Positions 8,913-16,784 of a stretch of DNA of 64,000 bases are shown in pieces (position 1 is the first letter of the stretch; each line of letters opens with the position of its first letter). The DNA lies in assembly GCF_001905825.1 (NCBI RefSeq), contig NZ_LIVV01000001.1, positions 1,254,379 to 1,318,378 on the forward strand, given 5' to 3'. This DNA is from Streptomyces sp. CB02009. Lineage in GTDB: Bacteria; Actinomycetota; Actinomycetes; Streptomycetales; Streptomycetaceae. Made by a program: the position numbers and the translations under genes. The notes under the pieces are model-generated. The model did not search any database. It worked only from the letters and a program-made list of their open reading frames with translations, and had not been told where the DNA came from.

Positions 8913-9290
8913 TCACGGAAGGATCCACTTCTGGTTCGGGCCGGTGTGGCAGGTCCACAGGTGGACCGCGGTGCCGTCGTTCCACACACCGCCCGAGGCG
9001 TCCAGGCACTTGCCCGACTGCGGGTTGCGGACCGTACCGTCGGCCTGCGGGGCCCAGGTCTGGGCGGCCGTCCCGTTGCAGGTCCACAGCTGGATCCTCG
9101 TGCCGTCGGCGGTGCCCCCGCCGGACACGTCCAGGCACTTGCCCAGAGCCCGCACGGTGCCGTCGGCCGCGGCGGTCCAGCGCTGCGCGGCGCTGCCGTT
9201 GCAGGTCCAGAGCTGGATCTTCGTACCGTCGGCGGACTGGGCGTTGTCGACGTCGAGGCACCTGCCGCCGACTCCCTTGACCTCGCCCGT
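8913..9290 (-). repeat. Ricin-lectin module copy 2
   Basis: Second copy of the 378-base lectin module, ending the sugar-dehydrogenase protein (TGEVKGVGGRCLDVDN to NQKWILP). It lies in the same orientation as copy 1, 1.8 kb away. Confidence 0.85.
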
Positions 9291-11759
9291 GCCCGAACCG
9301 GCGAGGGCGGTGCCGAAGGAGAACTCGTCGATGTCGAAGAGGGAGCCGCTGCCGCCCTTGAAGACCAGGTACAGGGCGGTGGAGGCGGCCGGGCCGCGCG
9401 TGAGGGGGGTGGTCACGTCCTGGAAGGTCTCCCAGTCGCCGGTGACCGGGACGGTCGCGGTGCCGAGGAGGGTCCCGGTGGGGGAGCCGGCGCGGACCTC
9501 GATCGTGCCGCCCGCCCCCGCGGAGGAGACGCGTGCGGTGAACCGGGTGACGTTGCCGAGGGCGTACGGCGTGAAGGAGATCCAGTCGCCGTTGTCGATG
9601 TAGCCGACGGTCCTGCCGCCGTGGGCGGGGGCGTGGGTGACCACCTGGACGCCGGCGGAGGCACCGTGGTGCTCGGCCTGCCGGTGGCTGGGCTGGGTGA
9701 CGTGCTGGTCGTGGGTCGTCAGCGCGGGCTGGCCGTTCGCGCCCTTGTCGGTGTACTCGGCGTCGACGACGCCGAAGATGTTGGCGTTGGGGTCGTGCTC
9801 GCCGTCGGCGAGGGTCTGCAGGGTGCCGCTGCAGCCGGTGGTGGACGTCTGCGGATGGCCGTGGCTGTCGTGCCCGACGACGAAGGTGACCTTGACCCTG
9901 GAGCAGTCGACGGTGCCGTCCTCCGGGTCGGTGACGGTCACCTTGAACGGGATCGCGGCGCCGAAGTCGTAGACGCTGCCGTCGGAGGGCAGTTCGAGCC
10001 GGACCGTGGGGGCCGTGTTGCCGACGGTGATCCGCACCGAGGCGGTGGCGGACTTTCCGGTGACGTCCGTGACCTTCAGCGTCGCGGTGTACTGTCCGGC
10101 GGTCGTGTACGTGTGGGACGGCGAGGCGGCGGTGGACGTACCCCCGTCGCCGAAGGCCCAGGCGTGGGTGAGCGTCCCGCCGTCGGGGTCGGTGCTGCCG
10201 GCGGAGGAGAAGGCCACGGTCAGGGGAGTGGTGCCGGAGGTCCTGTCGGCGGTGGCCTGCGCGGTCGGGGCGAGGCCGTCGGTGACGTGCTCGATCCGGT
10301 ACAGGGCGGAGTTCTGGTCCCCGCTGAAGTAGCCGGTGCCGTAGTCGAGGACGTACAGGGCGCCGTCGGGGCCGAAGGCCATGTCCATGACCTGGGTGCC
10401 GGTCCAGGGGAAGGCGTTGATGGACTGCACGGTGCCGGAGCCGTCCGAGGCGATCCGCTTGATCCAACGGCGGCCGAACTCCCCGGCGAAGAAGTTCCCG
10501 TCGTACTCCTGCGGGAACTTCACCTGCGACGTGGAGGCGGCGTCGTAGCGGTAGACCGGGCCGCCCATCGGGGACTCCGACCCGTTTCCGAACTCCGGTA
10601 CCGAGTCGCCGTCGTAGGGGATCCAGGCGGGCTGTGCGGGAGGCAGGTCGGTCAGACCGGTGTTGTGCGGCGAGGTGTTCTTCGGGGCCGCGCAGTCGAA
10701 CGAGGAGCCCGAGGTGCCGGTGGCGAAGTCGTAGTCCACGTATGCGCTGTTGGCGCCGGTGCAGTACGGCCAGCCGTAGTTGCCCGCCCTGGTGATCCGG
10801 TTGAACTCCACCTGGCCTGCCGGCCCCCGGGTCGGGCTGGCACTTCCCGCATCAGGGCCGTAGTCCCCGAGGTGGACGATGCCGGTGGCCTTGTCGACGC
10901 TCATGCGGAAGGGGTTCCGGAAGCCCATCGCGTAGATCTCCGGGCGCGTCTTCGCGGTACCCGGGGCGAAGAGGTTCCCGGCGGGAATCGTGTACGACCC
11001 GTCCGCGGCGACCTTGATGCGCAGGACCTTGCCCCGCAGATCATTGGTGTTGCCCGCGGAGCGCTGGGCGTCGTACGCGGGGTTGCGGGAGGGACGCTCG
11101 TCGATGGGCGTGAAGCTGTCCGAGGCGAACGGATTGGTGTCGTCGCCCGTCGACAGGTACAGGTTGCCGGCCGCGTCGAAGTCGATGTCGCCGCCCACGT
11201 GGCAGCAGATGCCGCGCGACGCGGGGACGTCGAGGATCTTCTTCTCGCTCGCGTTGTCCAGGGTCCCGTCGGTCCTGAGGACGAAGCGGGAGAGCCGGTT
11301 GACCCCGTCGTACGGGGCGAAGTCGGCGGCCGTGCCGTCGCCGGGGGCGTCGCCGCCCGGCGTCGCGAGCTTGGGGGCGTAGTAGAGGTAGACGTGCCGG
11401 TTGGAGGAGAAGCCGGGGTCCACGGCGATGCCCTGGAGGCCCTCCTCGTCATGGCTGTAGACCTCGACCCTGCCCGCCACCGACGTCGTGCCCGCCGCGT
11501 TCGTCAGGCGGAGGGTTCCGTCGCGGGACGTGTGCAGCACGGAGCGGTCCGGCAGCACGGCCAGCGTCATCGGTTCACCCGTCTCCGCCACGCCCTTGGC
11601 GAGCGTGACCTGCTGGAACTCGGGTGCCGCCGCGGCCGGGGACGGCTCGTGGAGCGGTGGTGAGGCGGCGGCCGGAAAGACCGGGAGCAGGAATCCGGCG
11701 GTGCAGGCGAGAGCGGTCAGGAAACGGACGCGCTGGCGTCCGGGCGTCGTCGTGCGCAC
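8913..11759 (-). CDS. Secreted PQQ-type sugar dehydrogenase with PKD, CBM6-like and ricin-lectin domains
   Basis: 948 residues from a GTG at 11759, with a signal peptide ending PVFPAAAS. Residues about 45-500 are a glucose/sorbosone-dehydrogenase (GDH-B-fold) domain: LAVLPDRSVLHTSRDG, EEGLQGIAVDPGF, GNLYLSTGDDTNPF, IYAMGFRNPFRMSVD, NYGWPYC, FGPDGALYVLDYG. A PKD domain follows at about 510-590 (STDPDGGTLTHAWAFGDGG). Next is an Ig-like stretch, then a CBM6-like module (VGYIDNGDWISF to DIDEFSF, about 690-815) and the shared ricin-type lectin. It should oxidise carbohydrate outside the cell using PQQ or a similar quinone, which the cell must obtain elsewhere. It is the first gene of a likely two-gene transcript with the ThuA protein and is divergent from the gene at 12130. 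Confidence 0.85.
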   Translation of the reverse strand: MRTTTPGRQRVRFLTALACTAGFLLPVFPAAASPPLHEPSPAAAAPEFQQVTLAKGVAETGEPMTLAVLPDRSVLHTSRDGTLRLTNAAGTTSVAGRVEVYSHDEEGLQGIAVDPGFSSNRHVYLYYAPKLATPGGDAPGDGTAADFAPYDGVNRLSRFVLRTDGTLDNASEKKILDVPASRGICCHVGGDIDFDAAGNLYLSTGDDTNPFASDSFTPIDERPSRNPAYDAQRSAGNTNDLRGKVLRIKVAADGSYTIPAGNLFAPGTAKTRPEIYAMGFRNPFRMSVDKATGIVHLGDYGPDAGSASPTRGPAGQVEFNRITRAGNYGWPYCTGANSAYVDYDFATGTSGSSFDCAAPKNTSPHNTGLTDLPPAQPAWIPYDGDSVPEFGNGSESPMGGPVYRYDAASTSQVKFPQEYDGNFFAGEFGRRWIKRIASDGSGTVQSINAFPWTGTQVMDMAFGPDGALYVLDYGTGYFSGDQNSALYRIEHVTDGLAPTAQATADRTSGTTPLTVAFSSAGSTDPDGGTLTHAWAFGDGGTSTAASPSHTYTTAGQYTATLKVTDVTGKSATASVRITVGNTAPTVRLELPSDGSVYDFGAAIPFKVTVTDPEDGTVDCSRVKVTFVVGHDSHGHPQTSTTGCSGTLQTLADGEHDPNANIFGVVDAEYTDKGANGQPALTTHDQHVTQPSHRQAEHHGASAGVQVVTHAPAHGGRTVGYIDNGDWISFTPYALGNVTRFTARVSSAGAGGTIEVRAGSPTGTLLGTATVPVTGDWETFQDVTTPLTRGPAASTALYLVFKGGSGSLFDIDEFSFGTALAGSGTGEVKGVGGRCLDVDNAQSADGTKIQLWTCNGSAAQRWTAAADGTVRALGKCLDVSGGGTADGTRIQLWTCNGTAAQTWAPQADGTVRNPQSGKCLDASGGVWNDGTAVHLWTCHTGPNQKWILP

Positions 11760-12129
11760 AGAAGCTCTCCCGAAGTGAGGGGGGATGCCGGCGGCCTCAC
11801 CGGACCGCCGGAGTGTGCCTACTGGCGCGCGCCGTCACGCCGTAGCGACCGGCCTGCCGTGGCACGACCGGCTCGATTCAAGGAAGCTAGCGCGCTTTGT
11901 CGGAGTCCGTAACCCGGGCCGCGCAACTTCCCGCCACTTTTCCCCGGTCCGGGACAAAGCATGGACGGTGTCGGCGGAAGTCCCTACTCTGTCCGGCGCG
12001 GCAGTCTGGGGAACTCACAACTCCCCATCCTCCGGCTCTACTTGACCGGGACGACGGCGCGCCCCGGCTGCGATGGACCCCCCACTCACCCGATCGAACC
12101 CCTCCTCCGAGGGGTCGTCAGGAGGTCAC
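11760..12129. other. Divergent intergenic region serving two secreted-lectin genes
   Basis: 370 bases separate the GTG starts at 11759 (minus) and 12130 (plus). It holds no gene-like frame. An AT-richer patch near 11875-11905 (TTCAAGGAAGCTAGCGCGC) and another near 11998-12045 are the likeliest promoter locations. GGAGG at 12121-12125 is the ribosome-binding site of the plus-strand gene. I could not define a clear operator. Confidence 0.4.
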
Positions 12130-14538
12130 GTGCATCCACAGCCGCATCCCCGCCGGCCGGGCCGCAGCCTGGCCGCAACGCTCCTCGTCACCCTCCTCAC
12201 CCTCGGGCTGTCCGGCCTGGCGGCCGCCCCGGCCCCCGCCGACGAGGCCGACCGCGCCGCCCTGCCACCCCAGCAACCGGGCGTCACCCTCCGGGTGTTC
12301 GACATCCAGGTCCCCCTCAACGACCTCTGCGACCTCAAGCCCGGCCAGACACCCAACATCGACACGCTCAAGCCCGTCGTCGACTGGACCTCCGCCGCCG
12401 ACTTCGGCCTCGACGCCAACTTCGTCACCCATGTCGTCGGCCAGCTGCACGCCCCGGCCACCGGCGCCCACACCCTCCGCCTCACCAGCGACGACGGCTC
12501 CCGTCTCTGGATCGACGACCAGCTGGTGATCGACCACGGGGGACTGCACGGCCCCGAACCCAAGGAGGCCACCGTCGACCTGACGGCAGGCCCTCACGCC
12601 CTGCGCATCGAGCACTTCGAGCGCGGCGGCGGAGAACAGCTGACGCTGGCCTGGAAGCCGCCCGGCGCCTCCGCCGTCACCCTCGTACCCAACTCCGCCC
12701 TCAGCACCGACGCCGACGTCGTCCGCGTGACCGCCCCCGGGCGCAAGGAGTGCGAGGCCGGCACGGACTCGCCCGGCGACGGCCTCCCGCTCGCCGGCGT
12801 CCACCCGAACTACACCCTCACCGACCTCAGGCCCCCGGGCTTCGAACCGCAGGTGTCCGCCATGGACTGGCTCCCGGACGGGCGGCTGGCCGTGACCACC
12901 TGGGGCGGCAGCAACAACACGGCCGGCGAGGTCTACCTGCTGTCGAACGTCACGGGCAGCACCGGGCCCGGCAGGGTGACGTACAAGAAGATCGCCTCGG
13001 GACTCAAGGAACCCATGGGGATCAAGCACGTCGACGGCAAGCTCTACGTGTCGCAGAAGCACGAACTGACCGAGCTGAACGACACCGACGGAGACGAGGT
13101 CACCGATCAGTACCGCAGGGTCGCGACCTGGCCCTTCGGCGGCAACTTCCACGAGTTCGGCTTCGGACTCCTCTACAAGGACGGGTTCTTCTACCTCAAC
13201 CTGTCGGTCTCCATCAACTACGGCGGGGCGACCACCGACCCCCAGCCCGCACCGAACCGGGGCACCACCATCAAGGTCGACCGCCAGAGCGGCGCGGTCT
13301 CCTACGTCGCGGGCGGGCTGCGCACCCCCAACGGCATCGGATGGGGCCCCGAGGGCGGCATCTTCGTCACCGACAACCAGGGCGGCTGGCTGCCCTCGTC
13401 GAAGCTCCTGCACATCAAGCAGGGCCGCTTCTTCAACCACTTCACCAACCCCGACGGCCCCTTCGACGACCAGCCCGTCACCAAGCCGGTGCTCTGGCTG
13501 CCGCAGAACGAGATCGCCAACTCGCCCAGCACGCCACTGCAGTTGACCGAGGGCCCCTTCGCAGGCCAGATGCTCTTCGGCGATGTCACCTACGGCGGTG
13601 TGCAACGCGCCTACCTGGAGAAGATCGGCGGCGAGTACCAGGGCGCGGTCTTCCGCCTCACCCAGGGCCTGGAGGCCGGCGTCACGCGGATCAGCATCGG
13701 CCCGGACGGTGCGCTCTACGCCGGCGGGCTCGGCGCGGGCGGCAACTGGGGCCAGGAGGGCAAGCTCGCCCACGGCCTCCAGAAGCTCACACCGAACGGC
13801 ACCGACGCCTTCGACATCCGCGCCATGCGGGCCGTGCCCGGCGGCTTCGCACTCGACTACACGCAGCCGCTCTCCACGGAGACCGCCTCCGACCTGGCCA
13901 AGCGCTACAAGATCAAGCAGTGGCGGTACGTTCCCACCGCCGACTACGGCGGCCCGAAGGTCGACGAGGAGACCCTCGCCGCCCAGTCGGCCACCCTCTC
14001 GGCCGACGGCCGCACCGTCACCCTCGCCATCCCGGGTCTGAAGGCCGACCGGGTCGTCCACGTCCGCTCGCCGCGCCCCTTCAGCTCGGCCGGCGGCGAG
14101 CCGCTGTGGAGCACGGAGGCGTGGTACACGCTCAACCAGCTGCCCGGCACCAGTGCTCGGACGGGCGAGGTCAAGGGCGTGGGCGGTAAGTGCCTCGACG
14201 TCGACGACTCACAGACCGCGGACGGTACGAAGATCCAACTCTGGACCTGCAATGGCACGGCCGCCCAGCGGTGGACCGTATCCGGCGACGGGACCGCGAA
14301 GGTACTGGGGAAATGCCTGGACGTGTCCAACGGTGGCAGCGCCGACGGGACGAAGGTGCAGTTGTGGACGTGCAACGGCACCGCCGCCCAGAAGTGGGAA
14401 CCTCAGCCGAACGGGACGTTGCGCAATCCGCAGTCGGGCAAGTGCCTCGACGCGTCCGGCGGGGTGTGGAACGACGGCACGGCCGTCCACCTGTGGACCT
14501 GCCACACCGGCCCCAACCAGAAATGGACCCTTCCCTGA
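12130..14538 (+). CDS. Secreted PA14 / PVC-type dehydrogenase-like beta-propeller / ricin-lectin protein
   Basis: 802 residues from a GTG at 12130 with GGAGG 4 nt upstream. The signal peptide (residues 1-38) ends LAAAPAPADE. A PA14 domain at about 60-190 (TSAADFGLDANFVTHVVGQL, LRLTSDDGSRLWIDDQLVIDH) is a carbohydrate-binding beta-barrel. Residues about 235-660 form a propeller-like region related to membrane-bound/heme-type dehydrogenase propellers common in Planctomycetes (VSAMDWLPDGRLAVTTWGG, NGIGWGPEGGIFVTDNQGGW, RISIGPDGALYAGGLG). The last 125 residues are the shared ricin-type lectin. It is transcribed away from the dehydrogenase/ThuA pair and ends at a strong hairpin. Enzyme activity is inferred only from the propeller fold. 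Confidence 0.82.
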   Translation: MHPQPHPRRPGRSLAATLLVTLLTLGLSGLAAAPAPADEADRAALPPQQPGVTLRVFDIQVPLNDLCDLKPGQTPNIDTLKPVVDWTSAADFGLDANFVTHVVGQLHAPATGAHTLRLTSDDGSRLWIDDQLVIDHGGLHGPEPKEATVDLTAGPHALRIEHFERGGGEQLTLAWKPPGASAVTLVPNSALSTDADVVRVTAPGRKECEAGTDSPGDGLPLAGVHPNYTLTDLRPPGFEPQVSAMDWLPDGRLAVTTWGGSNNTAGEVYLLSNVTGSTGPGRVTYKKIASGLKEPMGIKHVDGKLYVSQKHELTELNDTDGDEVTDQYRRVATWPFGGNFHEFGFGLLYKDGFFYLNLSVSINYGGATTDPQPAPNRGTTIKVDRQSGAVSYVAGGLRTPNGIGWGPEGGIFVTDNQGGWLPSSKLLHIKQGRFFNHFTNPDGPFDDQPVTKPVLWLPQNEIANSPSTPLQLTEGPFAGQMLFGDVTYGGVQRAYLEKIGGEYQGAVFRLTQGLEAGVTRISIGPDGALYAGGLGAGGNWGQEGKLAHGLQKLTPNGTDAFDIRAMRAVPGGFALDYTQPLSTETASDLAKRYKIKQWRYVPTADYGGPKVDEETLAAQSATLSADGRTVTLAIPGLKADRVVHVRSPRPFSSAGGEPLWSTEAWYTLNQLPGTSARTGEVKGVGGKCLDVDDSQTADGTKIQLWTCNGTAAQRWTVSGDGTAKVLGKCLDVSNGGSADGTKVQLWTCNGTAAQKWEPQPNGTLRNPQSGKCLDASGGVWNDGTAVHLWTCHTGPNQKWTLP
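14161..14538 (+). repeat. Ricin-lectin module copy 3
   Basis: Third copy, in inverted orientation to the other two, ending the PA14 protein (TGEVKGVGGKCLDVDD to NQKWTLP). Recombination between it and copy 1 or 2 would invert the 5-7 kb between them. Confidence 0.85.
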
Positions 14539-14566
14539 CCGGACCGCCACTCTGATCCGGCGAAGA

Positions 14567-14599
14567 GGCGCGCCCGGCCGGAACCCGGCCGGGCGCGCC
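14567..14599 (+). terminator. Hairpin terminator after the PA14 gene
   Basis: Perfect 15-bp stem (GGCGCGCCCGGCCGG at 14567-14581 with 14585-14599) and an AAC loop, 28 bases after the stop codon. Confidence 0.8.
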
Positions 14600-14655
14600 G
14601 CAGGCCCGCGCCGCCGTCGGCCTCGCCCCGCCCCTGCAACCGCCCCCCGGCTCCC

Positions 14656-14958
14656 TCAGGATCCGTCCCACAGCCCCCGCCGCTTGAGCCGACGCTGCCG
14701 AAGTCGCTCCGCGGTCGCGGCGAGAGCGAAGAGAACCCCCATGACGAGCCCGCCGAGAACGGCGAGGGCGGCACCGACGGCTCCGCCCTCGGATGACAAC
14801 GCCAGAAAGAGGAGCGTGAAGGGGACGGCCAGAAGGAGTCCGGCAGCGACCGGGCGCCGGGCCGCCCACTTCTGACCCGAGGTCGGCCGCCGCTCCCCAC
14901 CGAGGGCCCGATCCACAGCCCAGAACACGTTGCCCACAGATCGCCACCAGTTCGCCAC
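14656..14958 (-). CDS. Small two-span membrane protein
   Basis: 100 residues from a GTG at 14958 (MANWWRSVGNVFWAVDRAL). Two hydrophobic helices are visible at about 36-54 (VAAGLLLAVPFTLLFLALS) and 60-82 (VGAALAVLGGLVMGVLFALA), followed by a basic tail (ERLRQRRLKRR). I know of no functional annotation. It is the last gene before the convergent PA14 gene. Confidence 0.6.
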   Translation of the reverse strand: MANWWRSVGNVFWAVDRALGGERRPTSGQKWAARRPVAAGLLLAVPFTLLFLALSSEGGAVGAALAVLGGLVMGVLFALAATAERLRQRRLKRRGLWDGS

Positions 14959-15034
14959 AACGGAAGGATAGAGCCGGCCGGCCGGCGGCTCCGGGGCCAG
15001 GGGCGGTCTGGACCCCTGGTGTGCGACCCCGAGG

Positions 15035-15226
15035 TCAGTCGACCCGGTGTTCGGGGTCTTCCAGGTATTCGGGGCACTCGGAGTTGTGGCAGGGGCCGGG
15101 GTGCCACACGGGGACGAAGACTCCGAGTGTCTTGTGCCGCTTCTTGACGGTCGTGGTCACGGGCTGCTTGCAGACCGGGCAGACAAGGGCTCCCTGGGGA
15201 CCGGTCTCGTGCTCGGCTTTACTCAT
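15035..15226 (-). CDS. Small zinc-ribbon protein
   Basis: 63 residues with CPVC near the middle and CHNSEC toward the end, a four-cysteine arrangement typical of a zinc ribbon. It starts at the ATG at 15226 (MSKAEHETGPQGALVCPVC). No enzyme signature is present; a structural or nucleic-acid-binding role is only a guess. The region upstream to the TerC stop codon is 66 bases. Confidence 0.65.
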   Translation of the reverse strand: MSKAEHETGPQGALVCPVCKQPVTTTVKKRHKTLGVFVPVWHPGPCHNSECPEYLEDPEHRVD

Positions 15227-15292
15227 TCTTTAACAATACGGGCTGTCGCGGCCGAACGGGACAGGGAGCGGGCGCGCGGCCTCCGGGGTCGG

Positions 15293-16378
15293 TCAGGCTC
15301 CGGGGCGGGGCGGGTCCTTTCCGTCCTCCTCCGGCTCCGTACGGACACCTCTGTCGGAGCCCGGATTGACGGGGGCCGCCTCTCCGGGCGTCGTCGTCGC
15401 CGTCCCGTCCTGTTCCTCCGTCCCGTCCCGGTCCTCGGTCGGTGGCGGGGGTGGTTTGAGGAGGCTCAGGGCCACGGAGCCGGCCAGGATCACGACGATC
15501 ACCGCGAGGCTGACCGGTGAGGGGATCTCGGGGATGTCGGTGCTGATCATCTTGTGGCACGCCTGAAGGGCGAGCTTGACGCCGATGAAGGCGAGGATGA
15601 TCGCGAGGCCCTTGTTGAGGTAGTGGAACCGGTCCAGGAGCCCGGCGAGCATGAAGTACAGCGCCCGCAGGCCGAGGATGGCGAACGCGTTGCTCGTGTA
15701 GACGATGAAGGCGTCGTCGCTGACGGCGAGCACGGCGGGGACGCTGTCCACGGCGAAGATCAGGTCGGCCGCCTCGATCGCCGCCACCACCGCCAGCAGC
15801 GGCGTGGCCACCCGCTTACCCGCCTCCTTGACGAAGAACTTCATGCCGGCGTACTCGTCGCGGACGGGGACGATCTTCCGCAGCATCCGCACGGCGAAGC
15901 TCTTGCCCGGGTCGAAGTTCTCCTCCTCGCCCTTGAGCAGCTTGTAGGCGCTGTAGAAGAGCACTGCGGCGAAGCCGAAGAGGACGGCGGTGAAGCGGGT
16001 GACCACGGCGACGCCGAGCGAGAGGAAGATCCCGCGGAAGACCAGGGCGCCCATGACGCCGAAGAACAGCACGCGATGCTGGTACTCGCGGGGCACCTTG
16101 AAGTAGGCGAAGATCACGGCGAAGACGAACAGGTTGTCCACCGACAGGCTCTTCTCGAGCAGCCACGCGGTGGTGTACTCCGTGCCGGCGGTCGACCCGA
16201 GGACGAGGAAGACGACCCCGCCGAAGAGCAGCGCGAGGCCCACCCACAGACCGCTCCAGGCGGCCGCTTCCTTGAAACCGATGACGTGCGCGGTGCGATG
16301 GGCCAGCAGGTCCACCGCGAGCGACACGACCACCGTCGCGGCGAACGCCAGCCACAGCCAGAGCGGCACCTCGAGCAC
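15293..16378 (-). CDS. TerC/Alx-family integral membrane protein
   Basis: A multispan protein of about 361 residues. The pattern of acidic residues inside membrane helices is diagnostic: EKSLSVDNLFVFAVIF, GEEENFDP, AIEAADLIFAVDSVPAVLAVS and DRFHYLNKGLAIILAFIGVKL. TerC/Alx proteins are linked to tellurite resistance and manganese export. The C-terminal tail (from about residue 310) is Pro/Asp/Glu-rich and disordered. I prefer the GTG at 16378 because GGGGAG lies 8 nt before it; a GTG at 16387 is in frame but overlaps that ribosome-binding site. It is divergent from the SLC13 permease. Confidence 0.9.
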   Translation of the reverse strand: MLEVPLWLWLAFAATVVVSLAVDLLAHRTAHVIGFKEAAAWSGLWVGLALLFGGVVFLVLGSTAGTEYTTAWLLEKSLSVDNLFVFAVIFAYFKVPREYQHRVLFFGVMGALVFRGIFLSLGVAVVTRFTAVLFGFAAVLFYSAYKLLKGEEENFDPGKSFAVRMLRKIVPVRDEYAGMKFFVKEAGKRVATPLLAVVAAIEAADLIFAVDSVPAVLAVSDDAFIVYTSNAFAILGLRALYFMLAGLLDRFHYLNKGLAIILAFIGVKLALQACHKMISTDIPEIPSPVSLAVIVVILAGSVALSLLKPPPPPTEDRDGTEEQDGTATTTPGEAAPVNPGSDRGVRTEPEEDGKDPPRPGA

Positions 16379-16784
16379 GCCAGTCACTCCCCGACGGGCC
16401 CCGCCGATGCGTGAGGCCCTTTATCCTATTCTGCTGTAATTCGCTCGCTTGAGCGATCTGGCGAGGGGGCCGGCCCTGACCTGTGGTCGTCCGGCGCGGA
16501 CCTGTGCTTGGCCGGCCCGCCTCCGGGTAGCGACCGGTGCGAAAGATGGGTGTCAGACCTGATAGCCGGAGACCGATGGTGCGCGTGATGGTGGAGTTAC
16601 GGAACACCCCCACGGCTTCTCCGGTCGCCGCAGCGAGGAGTGTCGCGTCGGGCCGGTGCTTCGTGATCATGGCCACGGCACGAACGGAGTCCGCGCCGAT
16701 GACTACTCCGCCGCCTTCCACGCGAAGCACATCCTCCGTCTCACCGGATGACCCGAGCGATGACCCGAGCGGGGTGCTTCCGCC
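16379..16784. other. Intergenic region between TerC and SLC13-type genes
   Basis: About 400 bases without a supported gene. On the minus strand a TAGGAT -10-like element (16423-16428) lies roughly 45 nt before the TerC start, and a 6-bp inverted repeat TCGCTC-gctt-GAGCGA (16441-16456) sits just upstream of it, a possible operator. A minus-strand frame between 16540 and 16780 reads like protein for about 60 codons but has no start or known motif. I looked for a yybP-ykoY manganese riboswitch and saw none. Confidence 0.4.

Noticed and set aside
7108..9603. Long plus-strand frame across the ThuA and dehydrogenase genes
   Set aside because: Shadow of the codons on the minus strand; Val/Gly/Arg-rich, with no domain.
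16379..16460. Possible yybP-ykoY manganese riboswitch before TerC
   Set aside because: The leader between the -10-like element and the start is only about 40 nt and lacks the conserved loop sequences.
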